Shown here piece after piece: positions 1 through 7,944 of a stretch of DNA of 46,293 nucleotides. Numbering within the stretch: position 1 is the stretch's first letter; every line of letters starts with the position of its first letter. The translations under genes were made by a program, and so were the position numbers. The notes under the pieces are model-generated. The model had not been told where the DNA came from. It was given only the letters and a program-made list of their open reading frames with translations, and did no database searches. The DNA comes from Lentisphaerota bacterium (GTDB lineage Bacteria > Verrucomicrobiota > Kiritimatiellia > UBA8416 > JABMPJ01): contig JABMPJ010000104.1 in NCBI GenBank assembly GCA_013203785.1, positions 1-46,293 on the forward strand, read 5' to 3'.

Positions 1-50
1 ACCACGAGCCCAGGCGAATCAACTGCACTTGAGCGAACCAGCTACCCACG
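1..50 (+). repeat. Dispersed repeat family A, copy 1 (cut by window edge)
   Basis: The first 50 bases match, with about four differences, part of the repeat at 22262-22340 (same strand) and at 46213-46293 (opposite strand). The shared core includes CGAGCCCA, GCGAATC and CACTTGAG. Only the distal part is present because the window begins inside it; the G+C-rich hairpin that precedes it in the other copies is missing. Confidence 0.8.
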
Positions 51-345
51 TCTTGGATTGACCTCAGCGCCGTAGCCCACCGCCGATGATCTCTTCGCTT
101 TGACCTGTGATCTCAGAAGGTCGCAATCCGAAAGAGCCCCGTGGTGAATTGATTCCCGCGACTGGGACATTGAGCGTGCAAGGCGATTCCAAGATGAGCG
201 CCGGGGTCCAGAAGCGGTGAAATGTGGGGCCCCCACTTAATGGTGTTGATCCCGCTGGCTGGATCGTCCGCCTACGCAACCCTCGCAAGCTCGGATTGAC
301 TACGGCGTGACAGCCTTCGCTCTACGCTGCGCTGCGAGCGAAGGC
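51..345. other. Non-coding stretch between repeat A and tRNA-Ala
   Basis: No convincing gene is visible. Two short minus-strand reading frames (42-236 and 64-288) overlap each other, have no ribosome binding site and resemble no family known to me. The stretch holds a short GTGGGG/CCCCAC palindrome near 223-235 and the hairpin at 311-347. Confidence 0.5.
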
Positions 346-347
346 TG
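311..347 (-). repeat. 12-bp inverted repeat abutting the tRNA-Ala 3' end
   Basis: Perfect 12-base arms at 311-322 (CAGCCTTCGCTC) and 336-347 (GAGCGAAGGCTG) enclose a 13-base loop. The tRNA is transcribed leftward, so this hairpin forms immediately after its CCA end and overlaps the last two bases. No T-run follows, so it is not a typical terminator. It may be a processing structure or a REP-like palindrome inserted at the tRNA end. Confidence 0.6.
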
Positions 348-421
348 GTGGAGCGGAGGAGATTCGAACTCCCGACCCCCGCGTTGCGAACGCGATGCTC
401 TACCAACTGAGCTACCGCCCC
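346..421 (-). tRNA. tRNA-Ala (anticodon CGC), CCA encoded
   Basis: The minus strand folds into a full 76-nt cloverleaf. The acceptor stem is GGGGCGG paired with CCGCTCC and contains the G3:U70 wobble pair that marks alanine tRNAs. The anticodon stem TCGCG/CGCGG carries the loop TTCGCAA, giving anticodon CGC, which reads GCG. The T arm contains the usual GTTCGAATC. The 3' ACCA is encoded in the DNA (346-349 on the plus strand). Confidence 0.95.
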
Positions 422-502
422 AAAACCGGTCAAAGGAAGGCGGACTTTAGCACTTTGTGCGCTGGCAGATCAAGTGCATAGATCGCTGACCCAGCTGTTA
501 CT

Positions 503-550
503 TTATGGCCACATCTCACCCACCACGGCCCCGGACGTCCGGGGCCATAA
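503..550. repeat. Nested palindrome with GGCCCCGGACGTCCGGGGCC core
   Basis: A perfect 20-bp palindrome at 527-546 lies inside a wider inverted repeat, TTATGGCC at 503-510 and GGCCATAA at 543-550. The same 20-mer occurs at 32960-32979, inside a 124-bp element whose ends also read CATTATGG/CCATAATG. This looks like a shortened relative of that element. The rest of 422-637 contains no gene. Confidence 0.75.
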
Positions 551-637
551 TGAGAAGGGCTGTCGTTAACAGACAGGCACTGGGCAGACACCGGTTTCGC
601 AGCGCGATCTACGGCAGCTTCATTCTAGCCGGACCTC

Positions 638-667
638 TTGACATCACTATGTAATCGCCGCTATTCT
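638..667 (+). promoter_or_regulatory. Sigma70-type promoter of the toxin-antitoxin pair
   Basis: A perfect -35 box TTGACA at 638-643 is followed after 18 bp by TATTCT at 662-667 (four of six consensus bases). The predicted transcription start falls at about 673-675, on the ATG at 674. No Shine-Dalgarno sequence precedes that ATG, so the mRNA is probably leaderless. Confidence 0.65.
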
Positions 668-673
668 GTAATC

Positions 674-961
674 ATGAAAAGGACGCAAATACAGCTTCCG
701 GACCGGCTCTTTACGGCGGCGCATAACTTGGCCGCAGCCAAGGAGATCTCACTGGCAGAACTGGTGCGGCGCGGGTTGGAGTACATGCTGACGGTGACGC
801 CGGGCCAACAGACTGAAGAGGGAGAATGGGCCCTGCCGCCCGCACGGGATCTTCAAAGCTCCTCTCCCTTCTCCGCCGAAGGCTGGCGCGAACAGATCCA
901 TATGGAGCATCTAAAGGTTGCGGAAGAGCGGGTAGGATACAGTGGAGGAGATGGGGCATGA
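674..961 (+). CDS. Ribbon-helix-helix antitoxin (VapB-like)
   Basis: This 95-residue protein begins MKRTQIQLPDRLF, the short beta strand followed by two helices (about residues 12-42) typical of ribbon-helix-helix DNA-binding antitoxins. The C-terminal half is polar and probably disordered, as expected for the part that wraps the toxin. The stop codon overlaps the toxin start in an ATGA at 958-961, so the two are translationally coupled. The open frame extends up to a TTG at 638, but that lies in the -35 box, and the ATG at 674 matches the family start. By analogy with the family it should repress its own promoter. The exact RHH subfamily is not recognised. Confidence 0.75.
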   Translation: MKRTQIQLPDRLFTAAHNLAAAKEISLAELVRRGLEYMLTVTPGQQTEEGEWALPPARDLQSSSPFSAEGWREQIHMEHLKVAEERVGYSGGDGA

Positions 962-1395
962 TCTCTTGTGACACGAACATTCTCTTTCCCGCCTGCGATC
1001 TCTCATCGCCACTACACGAGCCGGCCAAGGCCTTTATCACCGGCCACCGCCTTGACGATGGTTTCTGTCTTTGTGAGCAGGTATTCCTTGAATTGTATTG
1101 CCTCCTGCGCAACCCCACGGTCTGCCGCAAGCCGCTGTCCGGTGCGGAAGCCGTGAGTATGATAGAGGCCTTCCGATCAAACCCTGCGTGGCGTATCGTG
1201 GATGTTGTGCAGGATAGCCGCATCATGAAAGAGGTCTGGGGCCACGCGCGAAGCGACCCCTTTGCCTATCGTCGCATCTTCGATGCCCGCCTGGCCGCCA
1301 CGCTGCGACATCACGGGGTAACAGAGTTTGCCACTTGCAACGAAAAGGATTTCGCATCCTTTGGCTTCACTCGCGTCTGGAACCCCCTTTCCTGA
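958..1395 (+). CDS. PIN-domain ribonuclease toxin (VapC-like)
   Basis: This 145-residue PIN-domain protein fits the family length. Acidic residues are where the Mg-dependent RNase site expects them: D5 in ISCDTNILF, a Glu near 40-45 (CEQVFLEL), D109 in IFDARLA, and N128/D131 in the closing TCNEKDF motif. Family members cleave RNA (tRNA, rRNA or mRNA) and are held in check by the antitoxin encoded just upstream with a 4-base overlap. The start at 958 is fixed by that overlap; a longer frame from 826 would run across the antitoxin gene. The gene is convergent with the ABC permease gene, whose stop lies 24 bp away. Confidence 0.85.
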   Translation: MISCDTNILFPACDLSSPLHEPAKAFITGHRLDDGFCLCEQVFLELYCLLRNPTVCRKPLSGAEAVSMIEAFRSNPAWRIVDVVQDSRIMKEVWGHARSDPFAYRRIFDARLAATLRHHGVTEFATCNEKDFASFGFTRVWNPLS

Positions 1396-1419
1396 CAACG
1401 CTCCCAGTTGAGCCGGTCA

Positions 1420-3126
1420 TCACCGCTGCGGCGTGCGGTGCAGCAGTTGGGAAGCACGAGAGAAGCAGTGCAGACAGGTAAACCAACCGATCACGCCGTA
1501 GGCGAGGAGCCCGACGATGCCTGCAGCGATGTGGGCCGCCTCATCCAAACCGGCGAGCTCAGTAAGAATAAAGAGGCCGGTAGGAGACGTGAATAGCATA
1601 CTCTCATGTTCAAAGGCACCGCCCCCGAACACCAGGCCGTAAAGAAGCATGAGAAGGAAAGGGACGACAATGAGGCCTAAAATGCGTAGAAGCGTCTGCA
1701 TCACGACCACGGCGCGGCGCCGCGATCGGAGGGAGCAGCTCATTGCCACCCAGACGAAGAGCCATTCGTAGACCACGATGCTGCCCAGGGCCAGCATGAG
1801 ATAGAGCATGCCTTTGCCCAACTCCCCGTGTCGCACGTACTTGCCGACAAACTCGACCACGATCGTCATGATGATGGGAGCAGTAACGAGAAGAACGAGA
1901 CGTGGTACGGCCGCCATCTTCTGGCGGAGAATATCGCGTGGCTCAATCGGCGTTGTCAGGAGCACATCCAGGGTCTGATCCGTACGTTCGCCTGAAATCA
2001 GATTGGCCACATAGACGGCCGGCACCAGAATGGCGGGCAGCCAGAGAAATAAGATAAATAGAGCGAGCTCCCCCACCTCCCGACCGTGACGATAGCAGCC
2101 CTCGCCCGAGCAGAAGAAGATTCCTGAGCTGGCCGCGAGAAGGACGAGAAGCGTACCGGCGGGAATACAGACCAGCGAGAAGAGGCGAAACATGTGGCGC
2201 GGCATACAGACGGCGGCGCGCGAACGCTCGCGCCAAGCCACCGGTGTTCCATCCGGCAAAGAGGCCTCACGCCCTCCCCAGCGTACATTCCCTACAAAGC
2301 GATTGACCCATTCCACCAGCCGGTCGTAGCGCAGATGCAGCCGCTTTATAACGGCACCGCGCTGTAGTCGCGGTCGCGCCAGGAAGAGTCGGGTCGCAGT
2401 AAGAGTAACGTAGAGACCAGCCAGAAGCAGGGCCCCATACAACAGGGCCTCGCCGCTGGTCGGGCTCTGCTGCAGGCACGGACCGAAGACCCAGACGAGA
2501 ATCCAGTCACTATCGATCATGCGAAATATGTGTCCGAGCCAGGCGACCCACAAGAAGGGTACGCCGACAAAAAGGAGCAGGAGCGATAGGTAGGCCGCGA
2601 GGAAGGCGCTCAAGGTTGACCGGCAGATGGCCGAGCAAAGCAGTGCGATGGCCGCCACGCGCAGGACCGCCGAGAGTAGGGTGATCACGGCGGCGAGCAC
2701 GTCGCCCACCGAAACACCACCGAGGCTATAGGCCACCGCACCAAGGGGAACGAGAAGCAGAAGAAAGGTGCAGAACGGCACGATTCGAGCAAAGTACTTC
2801 TGCAACACAATATCCCAGGGCGAAAGGCGCGAAATACGCATCAGATCGAGTGTGCCCTGCTCCCGTTCTGACGTGACAGACCCCACCACCATGGCCGGCA
2901 ACACCACGACAATACTGATCAGGGCCATAGTGCCCACACCGCTCAGCAACTGGCTGCCCACACCATACATATAGGCCGCACCATAGGTCCCATTCCCGCG
3001 CCATGTATAGGAATCCAGGATGCCGTAAAAGACAACGGCTCCCACCAAAGCCGTAACAGACGCATAGATACCGCGCACAATATAGGTGCTACGCTGGGCG
3101 GCGAGCTGCGCCAACTCGCGGCGCAT
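1420..3126 (-). CDS. ABC-2 type exporter permease, fused double unit (paralogue 2)
   Basis: This 568-residue integral membrane protein has about 12 hydrophobic segments. It consists of two ABC-2 permease units in tandem. Each carries the cytoplasmic motif that docks with the ATPase: SEREQGTLDLMRISRLSP near residue 85 and GERTDQTLDVLLTTPIEP near residue 380. The neighbouring gene at 3189-4886 encodes a paralogue of the same plan. With the ATPase at 4909-5841 the two probably form an export or membrane-remodelling transporter; the substrate is unknown. It is the last gene of the long array. The start is uncertain: the ATG at 3126 has a weak ribosome site, and the upstream in-frame sequence still resembles the paralogue's N-terminus, so the true start may be a non-ATG codon further upstream. 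Confidence 0.85.
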   Translation of the reverse strand: MRRELAQLAAQRSTYIVRGIYASVTALVGAVVFYGILDSYTWRGNGTYGAAYMYGVGSQLLSGVGTMALISIVVVLPAMVVGSVTSEREQGTLDLMRISRLSPWDIVLQKYFARIVPFCTFLLLLVPLGAVAYSLGGVSVGDVLAAVITLLSAVLRVAAIALLCSAICRSTLSAFLAAYLSLLLLFVGVPFLWVAWLGHIFRMIDSDWILVWVFGPCLQQSPTSGEALLYGALLLAGLYVTLTATRLFLARPRLQRGAVIKRLHLRYDRLVEWVNRFVGNVRWGGREASLPDGTPVAWRERSRAAVCMPRHMFRLFSLVCIPAGTLLVLLAASSGIFFCSGEGCYRHGREVGELALFILFLWLPAILVPAVYVANLISGERTDQTLDVLLTTPIEPRDILRQKMAAVPRLVLLVTAPIIMTIVVEFVGKYVRHGELGKGMLYLMLALGSIVVYEWLFVWVAMSCSLRSRRRAVVVMQTLLRILGLIVVPFLLMLLYGLVFGGGAFEHESMLFTSPTGLFILTELAGLDEAAHIAAGIVGLLAYGVIGWFTCLHCFSRASQLLHRTPQR

Positions 3127-3188
3127 GACGGTGAGCCTGGGTATGAGCAGGTGTCTGATGGCGAGTGTTCCTTCCGGCCCGTTGGCCG

Positions 3189-4886
3189 TTAGCCTTTTCT
3201 GAGATGGAGGCGCGCCCAGCGCAGGGCACGCGCGCGGAAGATGAAGGCCAGTGAGAGGTAGAACAGAGCGTTCACGAACGCCACATTGCTGTGTTTGAAG
3301 AATTCGCCTTTGTCGAATTCGAGCATTCCCAACAGAACCATGGGCGACATCACGATGAGATTCTCCCCATCGGGAAGCCAGCGGGCCAATCTGCGGATTT
3401 CGAGCCCCTCCAACAACGCGGCCAGCAGTAGCGGGATGACGACAATAGCAAAGATGCGCGCCACAGCCATGGCCACCACTTGCGCGCGCCTGCGCGGTTT
3501 GAGGGAGCAGGCAAAGGTAATCCAGGTGATGGCATAGAGATAGATTGCCATGAAGACGAGTGTCAGGATGGCATACGCCAACACCTCTCCCGGGTTGGCA
3601 TTCTTTCGAGACATCTCGACGGCCGCCTCAAACAGCATGGTCATAATCAGCGGTGTGGCAATCACCCAGCAGAGCCGCGGTACAGCCGCCAGTTTCTGGG
3701 TCAGAATTTCGCGGGCCGTGAGGGGCGTGGTTAACAACACCTCCATGGTCTGGTTGGCACGCTCTTTCGACATCAGGTTCGACACATAGATACAGAGCGC
3801 CAGCGCCACCGGTACCCAGATGATCGCCATGAGAATTGAGAAGCCTACACTCTCGCGCCCCCCCTTGAGCAGGGCAAAGACCAGGAAGATAAGCAACAGC
3901 AGGACCATCGGGACATTGATGACAGCCAAAAGGCGGAAGAGGTAGCGCGGGGTGCAGACGACGGCGGCAGATCGTTCGCGCCAGGCCACGGGCCGCTCAT
4001 CGGGTAGCGAACCACTGGCGCGCCCCCAGCGGCGACGGCCGGCCCCGCGATTGATCCTCTCCATGGCGCTATCAACGCGACGGAAGCTGGCCTTAATGCC
4101 ACCCTTGGAGCGTCGGCCAGCCCGTACAATGAAAACACGGGCCAGCGCCATGTAGATGCCGACAAAAACGAACCCCACGGCGAAACCACCCAGGATGATC
4201 CATATACCGGTTCTCCCGAACATGTTTCCCATTCCTGCCGAGCCGGCAATCATGACCCAGAGCCAGCCCAGCTGGAAGAACCCCATGAAAGGAATCGCGA
4301 CCGTCATGGCGAAGAGAATGCCGTACGTTGTAAAGAAGGCCGCCACCGTGCTGCGAGAGAAGGCCGAGCACATGATGGCGAGGGCGGCCAGCTTGAGACT
4401 GGTCATGGTCCAACTGGCCAACGCCATCGCTATATCGCCAGCCGACACACCGCCCAGGCTGTAGGCCACCGCCATGAACGGCGTGGTCAGCAGCAGGATG
4501 GACAACATCGGCACCAGACGCGCGAAGAGTTTCTGAAAGACAATCTCCCACGGATTGAGACGCGTCACCAGCATCAGATCCAGCGTCCCGTTTTCGCGTT
4601 CGCTCGTGATGGTACCTACCACCATAGCGGGCAGGATCAGGTAGATGCCTGTCGTCACCATCCCGGTCAGAAGCATCATGACCATCTTGCCGCCGCCCAG
4701 GATGGACCGGACACTCGCCGCCGAAGCACTATTCAGCCTATGCAACGTGGTGTAGAGCGAGAGCAGCGCAATGGCATAGAAGAGCCCGGCCACCACCCCA
4801 CGCGAGACGTAGGTCGATCGCCGGGCAGCCAGCTGCGCCAGCTCACGGACGAGCACGGGCAGGGTCATCTGTGTCTTAATTCGCAT
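3189..4886 (-). CDS. ABC-2 type exporter permease, fused double unit (paralogue 1)
   Basis: This 565-residue membrane protein is a paralogue of the product of 1420-3126. Both begin with a shared RELAQLAARRSTY-like segment followed by a transmembrane helix. Two tandem ABC-2 units are visible: motif SERENGTLDLMLVTRLNP near residue 95 and SKERANQTMEVLLTTPLT near residue 375, each followed by several membrane helices. A WRERSAAVVCTPRYLFRLL segment joins the halves and is nearly repeated in the paralogue (WRERSRAAVCMPRHMFRL). The start is 22 bp below the ATPase stop. Two fused double permeases would give four ABC-2 units, so the complex may hold the two paralogues as a pseudo-dimer; that is inference. 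Confidence 0.85.
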   Translation of the reverse strand: MRIKTQMTLPVLVRELAQLAARRSTYVSRGVVAGLFYAIALLSLYTTLHRLNSASAASVRSILGGGKMVMMLLTGMVTTGIYLILPAMVVGTITSERENGTLDLMLVTRLNPWEIVFQKLFARLVPMLSILLLTTPFMAVAYSLGGVSAGDIAMALASWTMTSLKLAALAIMCSAFSRSTVAAFFTTYGILFAMTVAIPFMGFFQLGWLWVMIAGSAGMGNMFGRTGIWIILGGFAVGFVFVGIYMALARVFIVRAGRRSKGGIKASFRRVDSAMERINRGAGRRRWGRASGSLPDERPVAWRERSAAVVCTPRYLFRLLAVINVPMVLLLLIFLVFALLKGGRESVGFSILMAIIWVPVALALCIYVSNLMSKERANQTMEVLLTTPLTAREILTQKLAAVPRLCWVIATPLIMTMLFEAAVEMSRKNANPGEVLAYAILTLVFMAIYLYAITWITFACSLKPRRRAQVVAMAVARIFAIVVIPLLLAALLEGLEIRRLARWLPDGENLIVMSPMVLLGMLEFDKGEFFKHSNVAFVNALFYLSLAFIFRARALRWARLHLRKG

Positions 4887-4908
4887 GCTAGTGTCTCTTG
4901 CGGCTGAA

Positions 4909-5841
4909 TCAGGCGGTGCGACCTTCGGTCAGTTTCATAAAGACCGTTTCCATATCCATTGCTTCGGCTTGATACATCGTGATACGTGCACCGAGCTTGT
5001 GAATATCATCATGCAGCACCTCCACCGAGGTATCCTCTTGCTTGATTCTGATCGTGAAGCGGTCAATGTTCAGATCAGCATGGCTTACGCCCCGCAGCGC
5101 ACGAATCTCCTGTAGCAGCTCATCGCTGGCGTTGGCCACCTGCACGTGGATCAGGCGCATGACTCCCAGCTCGGCGTAGATATCGTCCAGCGACCCCTCC
5201 GTCACCAATTCACCCGTCTCAACGATCCCAATACGGGTGCAGAGCTCCGAGAGTTCATGCAGGATGTGGCTCGATATGAGGATGGTCTTCCCCATACGGC
5301 GTAACTCCTTGAGCAGCTCGCGCATCTCGATCCGCGCGCGCGGGTCAAGACCGCTGGCGGGCTCGTCGAGCAACAGCAGATCCGGGTCGTGCAACAGAAC
5401 GCGTGCCAGGCTGAGACGCTGTTTCATTCCTCGCGAGAGCCCATCGACTTGTGCGTCACGCTTCGCGGTCAGATCAGTCAGCGCCAGCACATCGGCGATC
5501 ACACCGTCGCGTTGAGCCTTCGGCAGACGATAGGCCGCAGCAAAGAAATGAAGGTATTCATTGGCGCTCAAATCGTCGTAGACCCCGAAAAAGTCGGGCA
5601 TGTACCCGATCCGCAGGCGCACATCGCGCTGACGCTTCACCACATCCATGCCACCAATGGTGACCGTGCCGGACGACGGCTTGAGTAGGGTCGCCAGGAT
5701 CTTGATGGTGGAGGTCTTGCCCGCTCCGTTGGGTCCGATAAAGCCAAATACCTCCCCCTTCGGGATATCAAATGACAGATTTTTCACGGCCGTGAACTTG
5801 CCGTACTTCACACAGAGATTATTGATTTGAACAAAAGACAT
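4909..5841 (-). CDS. ABC exporter ATP-binding protein (ABC-2/GldA-like)
   Basis: A 310-residue ABC ATPase. Walker A GPNGAGKT lies at residues 36-43, the signature LSRGM at 135-139 and Walker B LLLLDE at 155-160, followed by the SGLDP D-loop. A C-terminal region of about 90 residues (DUF4162-like) ends in METVFMKLTEG, typical of ATPases that drive ABC-2 permeases such as the NosF and GldA types. It should power the two permeases encoded immediately downstream (gap 22 bp). The start is 3 bp after the upstream stop, with a GGGGGG-rich ribosome site before it. This arrangement (ATPase, permease, permease after a MoxR/VWA block) recurs in PVC-type genomes as far as I know, without an assigned substrate. 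Confidence 0.93.
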   Translation of the reverse strand: MSFVQINNLCVKYGKFTAVKNLSFDIPKGEVFGFIGPNGAGKTSTIKILATLLKPSSGTVTIGGMDVVKRQRDVRLRIGYMPDFFGVYDDLSANEYLHFFAAAYRLPKAQRDGVIADVLALTDLTAKRDAQVDGLSRGMKQRLSLARVLLHDPDLLLLDEPASGLDPRARIEMRELLKELRRMGKTILISSHILHELSELCTRIGIVETGELVTEGSLDDIYAELGVMRLIHVQVANASDELLQEIRALRGVSHADLNIDRFTIRIKQEDTSVEVLHDDIHKLGARITMYQAEAMDMETVFMKLTEGRTA

Positions 5842-5844
5842 ACT

Positions 5845-7944
5845 CTATCCCCCCTCGCTTGTAGAACGTTCCCGCTGGGCGCTGCTTCGATTCTCGTCGC
5901 TTGACGCGAGACGGTCAGCGCCACGCTCACGATAAAAGGATGTACGGCTCGTAAAAAGCGTATCGCCCTCGCGCCAGACCAGAATCAGGAGGGCATGGTC
6001 GGGGTCGGTGATATCGTACACAAAAAGGTCCTCCCCGGATGTCTCACAGCTCGGAGAGACGGCCGAGACGATGGAGAAGTAGCCGATACGGGGGGCCTCG
6101 GCGAGAACCGTCAGACGCAGCGGATGCTGACTACCCAGTCCCACGGGGGGGACCCAGGTATCATTCTTGAGCGTGTGTAGTTTCCCTTGTGTCAGCACGT
6201 AAGCCCCCTGCGGCTTTGCCGTGTTGACGGCCCCGAATCGCCTCCAGTAGGCGCGTGCGCCACGCGCGGACCAAATATCTCCGTCCTCGAGCGGCGGCAG
6301 GGTCCACGGGAACGCGGCCGTCGGCCGCAGCGTCATGGTCCGCCAAGCCGTAGGTCGCCACTGTGCTACAGAGAACGTCACCTCGAAGTCGTGCGGGTAC
6401 CGGCCGCGAACCTGTTGCTCAGCTCCCCCCCCACCGCTGGGCATCCCGCTATTGTTTCCCCTCACGCTAGTGGGCGCCACCAGGGCACGCTGGATATGCT
6501 CCCCAACCTCGCCGTGGCTGGAGGGGACGAGGAGGCGGATGTCGTTCTGCCGCACCGGAATGCCGGCCCGATCAGTATCCAGCACACACATCTTGCCGCG
6601 CCGATCGTGACGCCCCATGGCATGGTTGGCGAGCAGCACGATCGTCACCGTCGCCAGGCCCACGTAAAGCGGTACGGTCAGCCATGTGTAGCGCTGTAGG
6701 CGCAAACGTTTGAGCAGGAAATAGTCGACCGGTCCCACGCAGATCACCAGCAGCGCCAAAATGAAGGTGAGCTGACCGATGCGAACAAAACGCATATCGC
6801 GCGGCATCAGGAGCGACAGATAATCCGAGCTCACCAGAAGATCGATCGGCTGTAGTGCAAGTTGGCTCCTGTACTCGCGCATATGGTTCCTGAGTTCATG
6901 GTCAACGCTTCGCGATGCGGCCATCTCCTTCGCTTCCGCATTCTCGTTCCATGTACCCGTCTGGACCACATGGTTCACTTGGTCGGCGCGCAGCTTCCAT
7001 AGGAACGCCAGTGTGCGGCGCCAAGCCGGGTCCTTCCTCTGCTCCGCCCCCTCTGAAGCGTCCCCCAAGACGAGGGCGACGCGGCCCAAGGCCAGGTGGC
7101 GCGTCGCCAAATGCAGCCCCTGCGGCTCGCCATCGAGTCCGAATGCCAGGGCCGCTTCTCCGTCCCCCTCCTCAAAGAGCTGCGCGAGAAAGGCCTGATG
7201 TGTTTCAGGCAATCCGCCCGGATTGACTACGCAAAGACTACCGCCCGCCCGCACCCAGGCCCGCAGGGCTTCCAGCTGGACCATGCGCAATTTGCCAACA
7301 CCCGCACCGGTCAACACCACAAGGTCGGCCGTGCAGTACTCCTCGGGTGTGGCAGGAAACGCATCCGGCCGCAACGGACAAAGACCGCAGTGCAGCGCGC
7401 CCAGGCGCCCCGGCTTGCTCTCTGGATTGAGCCAGTCCGGACGCAGATCGGCCGCAATATGTCGCACCTCCTCCTCTCCCACCACCGGCACGGGGTAGAT
7501 CACGGAGAGGAGGCGTTCGTTAAGGTTGGGAACGGAATAGGGATGCTCCTGTAGGTCTATGGTGTGGTCGGTGGTGCGGAAGGTGAGTTGAGCGCGCGTG
7601 GATTGACTGTCACCATAGGCCCCCACGGCCGGGAGCAGCAGGCCGAAGGTCTGCGCCCCCGGCGCAAGGGCGAGGTCCGTCACCTCGCTGCGCGACAGAA
7701 CCGACCGGCCATCCATAATCGCGATCTGTAGATCCCCTTCGAGCAGGGATGTGCCGTTCCACAGCAACGTCACGGTGGCACTGCGCGGTGCGCCGGAACG
7801 CCCGGCCCCATGCACCACGAGAGTCGCCGACAGCGGATCGCCATCGCCATACGCCATACGCCCGCTACAGATCGACACGCACACGACCCATAGCCCACAC
7901 CAACGCGCGCAGCGTGCCCATACTCTTTGACCGTCTCGCCTCAT
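5845..7944 (-). CDS. Large exported/membrane protein of the MoxR-VWA operon
   Basis: This 699-residue protein has no firm family assignment. A cleavable signal or first membrane segment lies at residues 8-28. A periplasmic region follows, containing a GATase/ThuA-like Rossmann segment (DLVVLTGAGVGKL, WVRAGGSLCVVNPGG). A pair of membrane helices around residues 375-430 carries the motif GPVDYFLLKRLRLQRYTW, which I associate with proteins of MoxR-linked operons. A C-terminal beta-rich domain follows. The start at 7944 is chosen because it forms an ATGA overlap with the preceding gene and has GGAGAGG upstream; an open frame to 8046 would overlap the previous gene by about 100 bp. It may couple the VWA proteins to the downstream ABC exporter; that is inference from order alone. 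Confidence 0.75.
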   Translation of the reverse strand: MRRDGQRVWARCARWCGLWVVCVSICSGRMAYGDGDPLSATLVVHGAGRSGAPRSATVTLLWNGTSLLEGDLQIAIMDGRSVLSRSEVTDLALAPGAQTFGLLLPAVGAYGDSQSTRAQLTFRTTDHTIDLQEHPYSVPNLNERLLSVIYPVPVVGEEEVRHIAADLRPDWLNPESKPGRLGALHCGLCPLRPDAFPATPEEYCTADLVVLTGAGVGKLRMVQLEALRAWVRAGGSLCVVNPGGLPETHQAFLAQLFEEGDGEAALAFGLDGEPQGLHLATRHLALGRVALVLGDASEGAEQRKDPAWRRTLAFLWKLRADQVNHVVQTGTWNENAEAKEMAASRSVDHELRNHMREYRSQLALQPIDLLVSSDYLSLLMPRDMRFVRIGQLTFILALLVICVGPVDYFLLKRLRLQRYTWLTVPLYVGLATVTIVLLANHAMGRHDRRGKMCVLDTDRAGIPVRQNDIRLLVPSSHGEVGEHIQRALVAPTSVRGNNSGMPSGGGGAEQQVRGRYPHDFEVTFSVAQWRPTAWRTMTLRPTAAFPWTLPPLEDGDIWSARGARAYWRRFGAVNTAKPQGAYVLTQGKLHTLKNDTWVPPVGLGSQHPLRLTVLAEAPRIGYFSIVSAVSPSCETSGEDLFVYDITDPDHALLILVWREGDTLFTSRTSFYRERGADRLASSDENRSSAQRERSTSEGG

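Noticed and set aside
42-288. Two overlapping minus-strand frames at the left end
   Set aside because: No ribosome site, no recognised family, mutual overlap and a repeat just beside them; treated as non-coding.
711-1226. A 171-residue minus-strand frame opposite the toxin-antitoxin pair
   Set aside because: The plus strand has a promoter, an RHH and a PIN domain with coupled stop/start; the antisense frame is Arg/Ser-rich noise.
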